The notes: a model not told the origin generated them from the sequence alone. A stretch of 64,000 nucleotides of DNA from Burkholderia lata (GCF_902499335.1 NZ_CABVQK010000021.1:62001-126000), one strand, 5' to 3'; shown: positions 46,971 through 56,855, numbered from the stretch's first letter. Made by a program: numbers and translations.

Positions 46971-49900
46971 ATGCACACGGTAGTCTTCGGCTGGTTCGGC
47001 ATCTCCGCCGTCTGGTTCCTCCTTCTCTTCTGGCGTCTCGTGCAGGCGATGCTGCCCGGCGGCGGCGGGCTCGCCGGCCGCGGTTCGATCCGTCTGTGGC
47101 TCGGCTTCGCCGCGGTGTTCGTGGCGAGCTGCACGCTGACGAGCCCGCTGTCGGGCCCCGACACGGACGCGCTCGGCCATGCGTTCTCGGCAGGCTTCGC
47201 CCACGTGCTCGGCCCGATCGGCACGCCGGTCGCGATGGTCGTGCTGTTCTTTGCCGGGCTACCCTGGCTGACCGGCATCGGCTGGCGGCAGTTCGCCGCG
47301 TGGGTCGATACGTCGTTCGGCGTCAAGCTGTCGCGCGACGGCGGTGACGACGACGCGCGCGGCATCGCCGACCTGCCGCGCAGCGCGCTGCATCGCGACG
47401 ACGACGTCGTCCAGCCGACCACCGCGCACACCGTCAATTCGATGGCGCCGCGCCAGAACGGCCGGTATTCGCGCCCGACGCTGTGGAAACCCGACCCGCA
47501 GGCGCGGCCGAAGCCGCGCAGCAGCACGCCCCCGCGTCCTCACGTGGAACCCGTGGCGCCGTCGGGCTGGTTGAAGCCGACCACACCCCAGCGCACCATG
47601 CCGACACCGCCCGCGCCGATCCCCCCGGCCAGCGCGATGCCGCCGCCCACGACCGGCAGCACCGCCAGCCTCGCGCGCGCGGCAGCGAACTCGCAAGTCC
47701 CGCGCCCCGATCCGGCCCCGCTTCCTGTCGGATTCGAACCCGTCCGCCCGCGGCCGACGGCCGCGCGACCGGCCACCGCCGCATTGAAGCCGACCCCGCC
47801 ACGCGCCACGGTCACGCCACGGCCAGCCATCGCGCAACCGCAGCGCCCGCCGGTACGCCCCGCCGCAGGATCCGGTTCGGCCGGCCTGCCGTCGGATGCG
47901 GCACGACGTCGCCCGGCACCGCCAACGCCGGCGCGTGCGCCGCTCTATGCCTGGACGGAAAAGCCCGCGGCGCCGATCACGCCGGCGCCGAGCGTGCACG
48001 ACACGCTGCGCTCGATCGAGGCCAGCACCGCACAATGGGCCACGCTGAGTGGTGCGCAGTCGGACGATGCCGGGCACGCGGCGGCGGCAGCTGCAACCGT
48101 GGCCGGTATGGCCGCGGCAGCAGCCGGCATTGCAACGCCGGCTGCAGCGGCCGTGCCGACCGGAACCGCCTTTGCGGCCCACGACCTCGCGGCGCATGAC
48201 GCCGGTGTTCCGCTTGCACACGATGCGGCGCCGGCGTATGACGAGAACGCACCGATCGTGCTCGACGCGTTCATGCCGGCAGCGCCCGCAGTCCATGCAC
48301 CGGTTGCCGATGCGGGCGCCGTGGCGTTCGACGCCACCGCACCGCACGCGCACTGGAATACCGGCATTGACGATGCCGCGTCCCCGCATCACGCCGATGA
48401 CGAGATCCGGCTCGCCGACGATGGCCCTGCCGCGCCTGCGCCGGAAGTCACGCCCGCGCCGGCGTTCGACGCGCCCATCGACCTCGCGCCGTGGGAAGAC
48501 CTGGCCAGCCGGCCGGTTTCCGCGTTCGACGCGTCCGCCTGGAACCCGGTCGCCGAGTCGACGACGGACGTGACAGGATCGGAACCGGCCAATGCCGCGT
48601 CCGCCCAACCCGGGACGGAGGCTGCTCCCGATATCGCCGGGAGCAAGCCGCCGGCATCGCTCGATACTGGCAACACGTACACGGCGCAACCGGCTCCCGC
48701 AATCGATCGCACGGCATCGCCCAGCGTGCCGCAGGGTATTGCCGATGCACACGCTGACGTAAAACCCGCCGGGAACATCACGCCGTTCGCGGCCCTCGCC
48801 TCTTCGCCGATCGGCGAAACGACGCCGCGCGCAACTACCGAAACCAGGCCGTTTGCGGCTGCGTCGGCACCGGCCGCATCGAGTGCCGCACTGGAAGCCA
48901 CCAAGTCGGACGCGGTGGAACCTGCAGCGCCGCTGACGGCAATCGCTCAAGGCACCGCACCGGCAGCCGCATGGACGTGGACGCCTTCGACAGCGCAGCC
49001 GGCCACGACGAATACGCCCGTCACCGCGGAATTGCCGAAATCGCCGGTTGCGGCTCAACCGTTTGCCGCCGCGCAAACGGCTTCGGCCAGCACCGCGTCG
49101 CCGCTCGTCGGCACCGCCCACGGTTCGACGGTGCAAGCACCCGCATCCGCCGCGGGCATTGCGCCTGTCACCGGTACCGCCTCGTCGGATGGTGTAATCG
49201 GCACGGCATCGGGTTCGCTGGCTCAACCGGCTGCATCGACCGTTGCAGCCGTCGCACCGGCATCCCCGATTGGCGTGACCGGCGCTTCGTCGGCTTCGCT
49301 TTCGCAGCCGGCCGCGTCGACATCCTCGTTCGGCGTGACCGGCGCTACGTCGACCTCGATTTCGCAGCCGGCCGCTCCGGCATCGACCGCTGCATCCGTC
49401 GCGCCGACATCACCGATTGGCGTGACCGGCGCTGCGTCGGCTCCTCTTTCGCAGCCGGCCACTTCGACATCGAACGCTGCAGCCGTCGCGTCGGCGCCCC
49501 CGGTTAGCGTTGCGAACGCGACTTACGGTTCGTTCCCCCGCGCATCAACACCCGCATCGCCCGTCGCGCCCGCCGTGACGCCGTCGACGGCCAGCCCGAC
49601 GGCCTCGACATCCGGTTCGAGCACGCCGGCAATCGCCACCGCGACGCCCGTGAATGTTGTGTCCGGCTCGGTCGCTGCACCGTCGTCGGTGCCCACCCCG
49701 ATGCATCCGGCCACCCCGTCAACCTCGTCGACGGGTACGACATTCGGCACATTCGGCCCTTCCAGTGCAATCGCATCGCAGCCGGCCGCAAGCCTGCCCG
49801 TGCCGCCGGCCCCTACCGCCACGACGGCAACGTCCTCCGGCGCAGTCGCACCGATCACCACCGCCGCGGCGACTCCAGCGCAACCGATCGCCAGCTCGCC

Positions 49901-51767
49901 CGTCGCTCCGACCGGCTCGCTGACGTCCTTCGGCGCAACCACCGCGGCGCTGGCTCCGTCGACCGCTTCCGCACCTGCAGCAATCGAAGTCACGACGTTC
50001 GCCCCCCCGCCCGCCTCGGCCTCGTCGCCGGCAAGCTGGTCCGTGTCGAATGTCTCCGCAGTACCGGCAGTCCCATCGGCCACGGCTCCGCAACCCGTAG
50101 CAACGATCCCCGGCGCGAGCCTGTCCGCACCGGCGGCCGTCACGACCGTACCGGCGATCCCCACTGCCCCGCCGGCCGAAGCGGCCACCACGGCAATCGA
50201 ACCTGCCGCAGCCGCCTCCCCAGCCCCCGACACCCCCGCGCGCGCGCCGCGCCCGAACGCCTTCGAATTCCACGCACCCGCGTCGTTCAGCGTCGAACTG
50301 CCGACGCTCGACCTGCTCGAGCCTCCATCCGGCGACATCGAAACGATCACCGACGAACAACTCGCGCAGACGGCGCAGGTGATCGAACAGCGGCTGCAGG
50401 AATTCAAGGTGCCGGTGACGGTGGTCGGCGCGTCGGCCGGCCCCGTGATCACGCGCTTCGAGATCGAACCCGCGCTCGGCGTGCGCGGCAGCCAGATCGT
50501 CGGGCTGATGAAGGACCTGTCGCGCGGCCTCGGCCTCACGTCGATCCGCGTCGTCGAGACGATTCCCGGCAAGACCTGCATGGGCCTCGAACTGCCGAAC
50601 GCGAAGCGCCAGATGATCCGCCTGTCGGAAATCCTCGAGTCGCGCCAGTACCAGCACTCGGCCTCGCAACTGACGATCGCGATGGGCAAGGACATCACCG
50701 GCCACCCGGTCGTCACCGATCTCGCGAAGGCGCCGCACATGCTCGTCGCCGGTACGACGGGCTCGGGCAAGTCGGTCGCGATCAACGCGATGATCCTGTC
50801 GCTGCTGTACAAGGCGACGCCCGAGGACGTGCGGCTCATCATGATCGACCCGAAGATGCTGGAGCTGTCGGTCTATGAAGGCATCCCGCACCTGCTCGCG
50901 CCGGTCGTCACCGACATGAAGCTCGCGGCGAACGCGCTGAACTGGTGCGTCGGCGAGATGGAGAAGCGCTACCGGCTGATGTCGGCCGTCGGCGTGCGCA
51001 ACCTCGCCGGCTTCAACCAGAAGATCCGCGATGCGGAAGCGAAGGAAAAGAAGATCGGCAACCCGTTCTCGCTGACGCCCGAGGATCCCGAGCCGCTGTC
51101 GACGCTGCCGCTGATCGTCGTCGTGATCGACGAGCTGGCCGACCTGATGATGGTCGCCGGCAAGAAGATCGAAGAGCTGATCGCCCGCCTCGCGCAGAAG
51201 GCGCGTGCAGCCGGCATCCACCTGATCCTCGCGACGCAGCGTCCGTCCGTCGACGTGATCACGGGCTTGATCAAGGCGAACATCCCGACGCGCGTCGCGT
51301 TCCAGGTGTCGTCGAAGATCGACTCGCGCACGATTCTCGACCAGATGGGCGCCGAATCGCTGCTCGGGATGGGCGACATGCTGTTCCTGCCGCCGGGCAC
51401 CGGTTATCCGCAGCGCGTGCACGGCGCGTTCGTCGCCGACGAGGAAGTACACCGGGTCGTCGAGTACCTGAAGCAGTTCGGCGAGCCGCAGTACGAGGAA
51501 GGGATTCTTGACGGCCCGGCCGCCGACGGCGCGACGCAGGACCTGTTCGGCGATGCGCCGGACGCGGAAGCCGATCCGCTGTACGACGAAGCCGTCGCGT
51601 TCGTCGTGCGCACGCGGCGCGCGTCGATCTCGTCGGTGCAGCGGCAGTTGCGCATCGGCTACAACCGCGCCGCGCGCCTCGTCGAGCAGATGGAAGCGGC
51701 CGGGCTCGTGTCGCCGATGGGCATCAACGGCAGCCGCGAGGTGCTCGTGCCGGCTGCGGCCGACTGA
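46971..51767 (+). CDS. ftsK: FtsK-type DNA translocase with very long linker
   Basis: 1,598 residues. N-terminus with about three hydrophobic segments (about 7-27, 42-60, 74-98), then a Pro/Ala/Thr/Ser-rich linker from about 125 to 1,095 (nearly 1,000 residues), then the motor: alpha domain (DLLEPPSGDIETITDEQL onward), RecA-like beta domain with Walker A AGTTGSGKS near 1,260 and Walker B VVVIDELADLMM near 1,383, and the C-terminal gamma winged helix (RRASISSVQRQLRIGYNRAA...). It pumps DNA through the division septum toward KOPS sites. E. coli FtsK is 1,329 residues with four helices. Burkholderia usually has a second shorter FtsK elsewhere (from memory), so this may be a specialised paralogue. 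Confidence 0.9.
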   Translation: MHTVVFGWFGISAVWFLLLFWRLVQAMLPGGGGLAGRGSIRLWLGFAAVFVASCTLTSPLSGPDTDALGHAFSAGFAHVLGPIGTPVAMVVLFFAGLPWLTGIGWRQFAAWVDTSFGVKLSRDGGDDDARGIADLPRSALHRDDDVVQPTTAHTVNSMAPRQNGRYSRPTLWKPDPQARPKPRSSTPPRPHVEPVAPSGWLKPTTPQRTMPTPPAPIPPASAMPPPTTGSTASLARAAANSQVPRPDPAPLPVGFEPVRPRPTAARPATAALKPTPPRATVTPRPAIAQPQRPPVRPAAGSGSAGLPSDAARRRPAPPTPARAPLYAWTEKPAAPITPAPSVHDTLRSIEASTAQWATLSGAQSDDAGHAAAAAATVAGMAAAAAGIATPAAAAVPTGTAFAAHDLAAHDAGVPLAHDAAPAYDENAPIVLDAFMPAAPAVHAPVADAGAVAFDATAPHAHWNTGIDDAASPHHADDEIRLADDGPAAPAPEVTPAPAFDAPIDLAPWEDLASRPVSAFDASAWNPVAESTTDVTGSEPANAASAQPGTEAAPDIAGSKPPASLDTGNTYTAQPAPAIDRTASPSVPQGIADAHADVKPAGNITPFAALASSPIGETTPRATTETRPFAAASAPAASSAALEATKSDAVEPAAPLTAIAQGTAPAAAWTWTPSTAQPATTNTPVTAELPKSPVAAQPFAAAQTASASTASPLVGTAHGSTVQAPASAAGIAPVTGTASSDGVIGTASGSLAQPAASTVAAVAPASPIGVTGASSASLSQPAASTSSFGVTGATSTSISQPAAPASTAASVAPTSPIGVTGAASAPLSQPATSTSNAAAVASAPPVSVANATYGSFPRASTPASPVAPAVTPSTASPTASTSGSSTPAIATATPVNVVSGSVAAPSSVPTPMHPATPSTSSTGTTFGTFGPSSAIASQPAASLPVPPAPTATTATSSGAVAPITTAAATPAQPIASSPVAPTGSLTSFGATTAALAPSTASAPAAIEVTTFAPPPASASSPASWSVSNVSAVPAVPSATAPQPVATIPGASLSAPAAVTTVPAIPTAPPAEAATTAIEPAAAASPAPDTPARAPRPNAFEFHAPASFSVELPTLDLLEPPSGDIETITDEQLAQTAQVIEQRLQEFKVPVTVVGASAGPVITRFEIEPALGVRGSQIVGLMKDLSRGLGLTSIRVVETIPGKTCMGLELPNAKRQMIRLSEILESRQYQHSASQLTIAMGKDITGHPVVTDLAKAPHMLVAGTTGSGKSVAINAMILSLLYKATPEDVRLIMIDPKMLELSVYEGIPHLLAPVVTDMKLAANALNWCVGEMEKRYRLMSAVGVRNLAGFNQKIRDAEAKEKKIGNPFSLTPEDPEPLSTLPLIVVVIDELADLMMVAGKKIEELIARLAQKARAAGIHLILATQRPSVDVITGLIKANIPTRVAFQVSSKIDSRTILDQMGAESLLGMGDMLFLPPGTGYPQRVHGAFVADEEVHRVVEYLKQFGEPQYEEGILDGPAADGATQDLFGDAPDAEADPLYDEAVAFVVRTRRASISSVQRQLRIGYNRAARLVEQMEAAGLVSPMGINGSREVLVPAAAD
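49180..49470 (+). repeat. imperfect coding repeats in the FtsK linker
   Basis: The linker holds about four related units: DGVIGTASGSLAQPAAS, SPIGVTGASSASLSQPAAS, SSFGVTGATSTSISQPAAP and SPIGVTGAASAPLSQPATS. The DNA repeats GGCGTGACCGGCGCT and TCGCAGCCGGCC are nearly identical between copies, pointing to recent duplication of about 60-130 bp blocks. Confidence 0.8.
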
Positions 51768-51827
51768 GCGCGGCGGCCGGTCGGCCGCCCCCAATCGATA
51801 CGGGCGCCCCGGGAAACCGGCCGCCCC

Positions 51828-51861
51828 AAAAAAAGGGCGCTGCATCGGCAGCGCCCTTTTT
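51828..51861. terminator. bidirectional terminator between ftsK and lactonase gene
   Basis: A perfect 9-bp stem GGGCGCTGC (51835-51843) / GCAGCGCCC (51848-51856) with an ATCG loop, flanked by A7 on the left and T5 on the right. It can stop transcription of ftsK (plus) and of the lactonase gene (minus), whose stop codon is only a few bases away. Confidence 0.92.
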
Positions 51862-51864
51862 CTT

Positions 51865-53109
51865 TTACTGCACCGGCACCAGCTTGAAGTCGACCGGCTT
51901 GCCGACCGCCACCTTCTGCGGATTCGGGCCGAGCTGACCCGTTTCGACATTGCGGCTGAACACGTAGAACGTATCGCTGTCCTGGTTGCCGACGATCAGC
52001 CACTTGCCGGTCGGATCGATCAGGAACTCGCGCGGCGTCTTGCCGAGGCTCGACTGGCGGCCGACGTGCTTCAGCCGCCCATCGGCCTGATTCACCGCGT
52101 AGATCACGAGGTCGTTCGCGTCGCCGCGGTTGCTCACGTACAGGAAGCGGCCGTCCGGCGACAGGTGGATCGCGCCGCCACCGACCTTGCCCTTGAAGCC
52201 CGGCGCGGTCATCGACACGGTCTCGACCGGTGTCAGCTTGCCGTCGTGGTAGCCGAACACCTCGACCGATGCGTTCAGCTCGCTCGTCACGTACGCGTAC
52301 CGGCCGTCGGCGCCGAACACCATGTGACGCGGGCCCGAGCCGGCCTTCACCGGCGTGTAGCGCGTGTCGGTCGGGCCGATCAGCCCGCGGCTGCCGTCCA
52401 CCGTGTAGCGGTAGCCGTAGATCTTGTCCGCGCCGAGATCCTGCACGAACAGGTAACGGCCGTCCGGCGAAAATACCGTCGAATGCACGTGCGCGCCGTC
52501 CTGGCGGCCCTTCACCGGCCCCGTGCCCTCATGGTGCACGGTCAGCACGGCCTGGCCGACCGCACCGTCGTCGCGCAGCGGAAACACCGCGAAGCTGCCG
52601 CCCGGATCCTTCGCGACCGAGTAGTTGGCGGTCACGAGGTACTTGCCGTCCGGCGACAGCGCGAGATAGCAAGGATCGTTCCCTTCCGACGACACACGGT
52701 CGATGAAGCTCAGCGCGCCCGTCTTCGCGTCGAAGCGGAATGCGCTGACGCCGCCGCGCGTCGTCGCCGGCCCGTCGTCGCCGGGCAGTTCGTTGACCGC
52801 GTAGACGGTGCGACCGTCGCGGCTCGGCAACAGGTACGACGGATTCACGGTCTTCGCCGACGACACGGGCGCGACGCTGCCGGTTTTCGTATCGAAGCGG
52901 TAAACATAGATTCCGTCGCTGCCGCCACCCGTATAGGTGCCGACGAGCAGGTTGTAGACGCCGTCGGCCGGGGCGGGCGATTGCTGCGCAAATGCGTGGG
53001 TCGCGGAAAGGGAGAGCACGATCGCGAAACCTTTCATCCAGTGAGCGAGCCTAAGCGGGAACCCTCGTGTCGAAGCGCGTGCGTCACGCTCGCGTAAACG
53101 GTTGGGCAT
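51865..53109 (-). CDS. secreted lactonase-type beta-propeller (6-phosphogluconolactonase-like)
   Basis: 414 residues. Positively charged N-terminus and signal peptide ending near residue 42 (SATHAFAQ), then a seven-bladed propeller with repeated blade motifs: LLVGTYTGGGSDGIYVYRFD, YLALSPDGKYLVTANY, TVFSPDGRYLFVQDLG, HLSPDGRFLYVSNRG. This is the Pgl (YbhE) type family, here exported, so the substrate is unlikely to be cytoplasmic 6-phosphogluconolactone. AAGGAGG precedes the ATG. Single gene, divergent from the GH15 gene. Confidence 0.87.
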   Translation of the reverse strand: MPNRLRERDARASTRGFPLRLAHWMKGFAIVLSLSATHAFAQQSPAPADGVYNLLVGTYTGGGSDGIYVYRFDTKTGSVAPVSSAKTVNPSYLLPSRDGRTVYAVNELPGDDGPATTRGGVSAFRFDAKTGALSFIDRVSSEGNDPCYLALSPDGKYLVTANYSVAKDPGGSFAVFPLRDDGAVGQAVLTVHHEGTGPVKGRQDGAHVHSTVFSPDGRYLFVQDLGADKIYGYRYTVDGSRGLIGPTDTRYTPVKAGSGPRHMVFGADGRYAYVTSELNASVEVFGYHDGKLTPVETVSMTAPGFKGKVGGGAIHLSPDGRFLYVSNRGDANDLVIYAVNQADGRLKHVGRQSSLGKTPREFLIDPTGKWLIVGNQDSDTFYVFSRNVETGQLGPNPQKVAVGKPVDFKLVPVQ

Positions 53110-53275
53110 TGAATCCTCCTTGCATCGAGTCGCTTCAAGTGTTGAGATAGGACGAAACGCCGGCCGTTCATGCGCTCCGCCGCCCGGCCGAGTATACGGG
53201 GCGCGGTGCCAGCGCGTGAAGCCTTGGCCACCGCCGTCCGCATTGTGAACTCGAATACCCAAGGATCGCCTGCCC

Positions 53276-55105
53276 ATGCCTGCCCTGATCGAAGACTACG
53301 CCCTCGTCGGCGACGGCCACACCGCCGCGCTGATCGCTAAAGACGGCTCCGTCGACTGGCTGTGCTGGCCCCGCTTCGATTCGGGCGCCTGCTTCGCGGC
53401 GCTTCTCGGCACCCCCGAGCACGGCCGCTGGCTGCTCGCGCCGGCCGCCGACGCCGCGATCACGCACACGACGCGCCGCTATCGCGGCGACACGCTGATT
53501 CTCGAAACCGACTACGAAAGCGCCGACGGTGCCGTCACCGTGGTCGACTTCATGCCGCCCGGCAACGGCTGGTCCGAACTGGTGCGGATCGTCGTCGGCC
53601 GCCACGGCACGATGAAGATGCGCATGGAGCTGGTGTTGCGCTTCGACTACGGCTTCTCGATCCCGTGGGTCACGCAGCTGACCCGCGAGGACGGCATGAA
53701 GGCGATCGCCGGCCCCGACACCGTCGTGCTGCGCACGCCGGTGCCGCTCACCGGCGAAAACCTCCATACGCTCGCGGAATTCACGGTGAGCGCCGATGAG
53801 CGCGTGCCGTTCTCGCTCAGCTACGCGGCGTCGCACCTGCGGCTGCCGCCCGCGCGCGATCCGCTGTCGATGCTCGCGCGCACCGAAAACTACTGGCTCG
53901 AATGGTCGGGCCGCTGCCAGGTGCAGGGCCGCTACGCGGCCGCCGTGCGCCGGTCGCTGATCACGTTGAAGGCGCTCGCGTACGAGCCGACCGGCGGCAT
54001 CGTCGCCGCGCCGACCACGTCGCTGCCCGAGAAGATCGGCGGCAACCGCAACTGGGACTACCGCTACTGCTGGCTGCGCGACGCGACGATCACGCTGCTC
54101 GCGCTGATGCGCGGCGGCTACTACGACGAAGCGCGCGCGTGGCGCACGTGGCTCGGCCGCGTGATGGCCGGCTCGCCCGAACAGATCCAGATCATGTACG
54201 GGATCGCCGGCGAGCGCCGGCTGCCGGAAATGGAGCTCGACTGGCTGCCCGGCTACCAGGACTCGAAGCCGGTGCGCGTCGGCAACGGCGCCGCGAACCA
54301 GCTCCAGCTCGACGTGTTCGGCGAGGTGATGGCCGCGCTGCACCTCGCACGCGTGGGCGGCCTGCAGGCCGACGACACGGTCTGGTCCGTGCAGTGCGCG
54401 CTGCTCGACCATCTCGAGAAGATCTGGCAGGAACCCGACGAAGGCATCTGGGAAACGCGCGGCGGCCGCCGCCATTTCACGTTCTCGAAGGTGATGGCGT
54501 GGGTCGCGTTCGACCGCGCGATCAAGTCGGCGGAGATGTTCCGGCTGCCCGGCTCGCTCGACCGCTGGCGCGCGCTGCGCGACCAGATCCATGCAGACGT
54601 GTGCAACAACGCGTGGCACGAAGGCAAACAGGCGTTCGCGCAGAGCTACGGCAGCGACGAGCTCGACGCGAGCGTGCTGCTGATGCCGCTGCTCGGCTTC
54701 CTGCCGCCGGAAGATCCGCGCATCGTCGGCACGGTCGAGGCGATCGAGCGGGAATTGCTGCACGACGGGCTCGTGATGCGCTATCGCACGACCGACTACG
54801 ACGACGGCCTGCCGCCCGGCGAAGGCACGTTTCTCGCTTGCAGCTTCTGGCTGGTCGACAACTATGCGCTGCTGGGCCGAATCGACGACGCGCACCGCCT
54901 GTTCAGCCGACTGCTCGCGCTGTCGAACGACCTCGGGCTGCTCGCGGAGGAGTACGACCCGGTGGCCGGGCGGCTCGTCGGCAACTTCCCGCAGGCGTTC
55001 TCCCACGTGGCGCTCGTGCATACCGCGATGAATCTGATGCACCACGAAGACGCAATGGCGCGCGCAGCCGGCCAGCCCGCGCCGGCCGTCGCGACGGGGC
55101 GCTGA
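53276..55105 (+). CDS. glycoside hydrolase family 15 protein (glucoamylase/trehalase-like)
   Basis: 609 residues, no signal peptide. N-terminal beta-sandwich with IEDYALVGDGHTAALIAKDGSVDWLCWPRFDS, then an alpha/alpha barrel with NRNWDYRYCWLRDATITLLAL, MYGIAGERRLPEMELDWLPGY (containing the likely acid Glu) and GEGTFLACSFWLVDNYALLGR (likely base Glu). Such proteins hydrolyse alpha-glucans or trehalose inside the cell. The exact sugar cannot be assigned. Divergent from the lactonase gene across 166 bp. Confidence 0.9.
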   Translation: MPALIEDYALVGDGHTAALIAKDGSVDWLCWPRFDSGACFAALLGTPEHGRWLLAPAADAAITHTTRRYRGDTLILETDYESADGAVTVVDFMPPGNGWSELVRIVVGRHGTMKMRMELVLRFDYGFSIPWVTQLTREDGMKAIAGPDTVVLRTPVPLTGENLHTLAEFTVSADERVPFSLSYAASHLRLPPARDPLSMLARTENYWLEWSGRCQVQGRYAAAVRRSLITLKALAYEPTGGIVAAPTTSLPEKIGGNRNWDYRYCWLRDATITLLALMRGGYYDEARAWRTWLGRVMAGSPEQIQIMYGIAGERRLPEMELDWLPGYQDSKPVRVGNGAANQLQLDVFGEVMAALHLARVGGLQADDTVWSVQCALLDHLEKIWQEPDEGIWETRGGRRHFTFSKVMAWVAFDRAIKSAEMFRLPGSLDRWRALRDQIHADVCNNAWHEGKQAFAQSYGSDELDASVLLMPLLGFLPPEDPRIVGTVEAIERELLHDGLVMRYRTTDYDDGLPPGEGTFLACSFWLVDNYALLGRIDDAHRLFSRLLALSNDLGLLAEEYDPVAGRLVGNFPQAFSHVALVHTAMNLMHHEDAMARAAGQPAPAVATGR

Positions 55106-55170
55106 ACGGGGGCACGAGCGGCTTGGTCAGAGAACGTCAAATCACAAAACTTTGATGAAAAATCGGGGAA

Positions 55171-55237
55171 ATGTTGCATTGCACCACCCATCGTTGTCCG
55201 ATATGATCGACGCGATTGTCCGGCTGCAGTGCAACAT
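55171..55237 (+). promoter_or_regulatory. phaZ promoter with paired inverted PhaR-like sites
   Basis: A sigma-70 promoter TTGCAC (55179-55184) - 17 bp - TATGAT (55202-55207) is flanked by two related 13-bp motifs: ATGTTGCATTGCA (55171-55183), overlapping the -35, and its inverted near-copy TGCAGTGCAACAT (55225-55237), 12 of 13 matching. TTGCA-N-TGCA type sequences resemble operators of the PHB-responsive repressor PhaR. The 54-bp distance between centres is close to five helical turns, so two bound repressors would face the same side. Confidence 0.6.
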
Positions 55238-55317
55238 GGCCGGTCGCTGACCCACACGGCACGCCGCGACGCCCCACGCCGCCCTTGCGCACCGTCCCCC
55301 ACGCGGGAGTAGTCTGC

Positions 55318-56799
55318 ATGCTTTACCAACTGCACGAATTCCAGCGCGCCATGCTGAGCCCGCTGACGGCCTGGGCCCAGGCCGCGTCCAAATCGTTCGC
55401 CAATCCGTCCAGCCCGTTCTCGCTGATGCCGGGCGCGACGCGGATGGCCGCCGCGTACGAACTGATGTACCGGCTCGGCAAGGATTACGAGAAGCCTGAA
55501 TTCAACATTCATCAGATCGTCAAGGACGGCCACAACATCCCGATCGTCGAGCAGACGATCGTCGAGAAGCCGTTCTGCCGGCTGCTGCGCTTCAAGCGCT
55601 ATTCGGACGACGCCGACGCCGTCACGCAGCTGAAGGACGAACCGGTCGTGCTGGTCTGCGCGCCGCTGTCGGGCCACCACTCGACGCTGCTGCGCGACAC
55701 CGTGCGCACGCTGCTGCAGGATCACAAGGTCTACATCACCGACTGGATCGACGCGCGGATGGTGCCGATCGAGACCGGCCCGTTCCATCTGCACGACTAC
55801 ATCGCGTATATCCAGGAGTTCATCCGTCACATCGGCGCGCGCAACCTGCACGTGATTTCGGTGTGCCAGCCGACGGTGCCGGTGCTCGCGGCGATCTCGC
55901 TGATGGCGAGCCGCGGCGAGGACACGCCGCTCACGATGACGATGATGGGCGGCCCGATCGATGCGCGCCGCAGCCCCACGTCGGTGAATTCGCTTGCCAC
56001 GCAGCACTCGACCGCATGGTTCGAGAACAACGTGATCCATACGGTGCCGGCGAACTATCCGGGCGAAGGCCGCCAGGTGTATCCGGGCTTCCTGCAGCAC
56101 ACGGGCTTCGTCGCGATGAACCCGGAGCGGCACGCGCAATCGCACTGGGATTTCTACCAGAGCCTGCTGCGCGGCGACGAGGATGACGCCGAAGCGCACC
56201 GCCGCTTCTACGACGAGTACAACGCGGTGCTCGACATGGCCGCCGAGTATTACCTCGAGACGATTCGCGTCGTATTCCAGGAATTCCGGCTGGCCGAAGG
56301 CACGTGGGATGTCGAAGGCGAGCGCGTGCGTCCGCAGGACATCAAGCGCACCGCGCTGATGACGATCGAAGGCGAACTCGACGACATCTCCGGCAGCGGC
56401 CAGACGCACGTCGCGCACGAGCTGTGCACGGGCATCCCGCAAGACGATCGCCGCAGCCTGACCGCCGAGAAGTGCGGTCACTACGGGATTTTCTCGGGCC
56501 GCCGCTGGCGCACGATCATCTATCCGCAGCTGCGCGACTTCATCCGCGAGCATGCGCCGGAGCCGAAGCACGGCGCGACGAAGGATGTCCCGGAAGCGCC
56601 TGCCGCCACGACGCTCTCCGCCGTGCCGGCAGGCGACGCACCGGCCGAAACGTCGCGTGCCACCGCGGCGAAGCGCACGCGCGCGAAGGCGCCGGCCAAG
56701 GCTGCCGCACCGGCTCCCGTCAAGGCTGCTCCGGCCGCGAAACGTGCCGCCACCGGCAGCCCGCGCGCAAAAGCCGTGCGCACGCGCAAGGCCGCCTGA
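55318..56799 (+). CDS. phaZ: intracellular poly(3-hydroxybutyrate) depolymerase
   Basis: 493 residues. The core (about 1-410) matches the PhaZ1 type: N-terminus MLYQLHEFQRAMLSPLTAWA, and the nucleophile site HVISVCQPTVPVLAA with Cys at residue 183, the same number as in Ralstonia eutropha PhaZ1, where Cys replaces Ser. It degrades stored amorphous PHB granules. A tail of about 80 residues is rich in Lys, Arg, Ala and Pro (AAKRTRAKAPAKAAAPAP...), like histone H1 or the PhaF tail. ATG at 55318. Confidence 0.93.
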   Translation: MLYQLHEFQRAMLSPLTAWAQAASKSFANPSSPFSLMPGATRMAAAYELMYRLGKDYEKPEFNIHQIVKDGHNIPIVEQTIVEKPFCRLLRFKRYSDDADAVTQLKDEPVVLVCAPLSGHHSTLLRDTVRTLLQDHKVYITDWIDARMVPIETGPFHLHDYIAYIQEFIRHIGARNLHVISVCQPTVPVLAAISLMASRGEDTPLTMTMMGGPIDARRSPTSVNSLATQHSTAWFENNVIHTVPANYPGEGRQVYPGFLQHTGFVAMNPERHAQSHWDFYQSLLRGDEDDAEAHRRFYDEYNAVLDMAAEYYLETIRVVFQEFRLAEGTWDVEGERVRPQDIKRTALMTIEGELDDISGSGQTHVAHELCTGIPQDDRRSLTAEKCGHYGIFSGRRWRTIIYPQLRDFIREHAPEPKHGATKDVPEAPAATTLSAVPAGDAPAETSRATAAKRTRAKAPAKAAAPAPVKAAPAAKRAATGSPRAKAVRTRKAA

Positions 56800-56816
56800 C
56801 GCACCGCGTTCAGACG

Positions 56817-56855
56817 AAAAAACGCCGCCGTTGCCTGCGCACGGCGGCGTTTTTG
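56817..56855. terminator. terminator between phaZ and the TetR gene
   Basis: ACGCCGCCGT (56822-56831) and ACGGCGGCGT (56841-56850) form a perfect 10-bp stem with a nine-base loop, with an A-run before and a T-run after, so it can serve both convergent genes. Confidence 0.9.
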
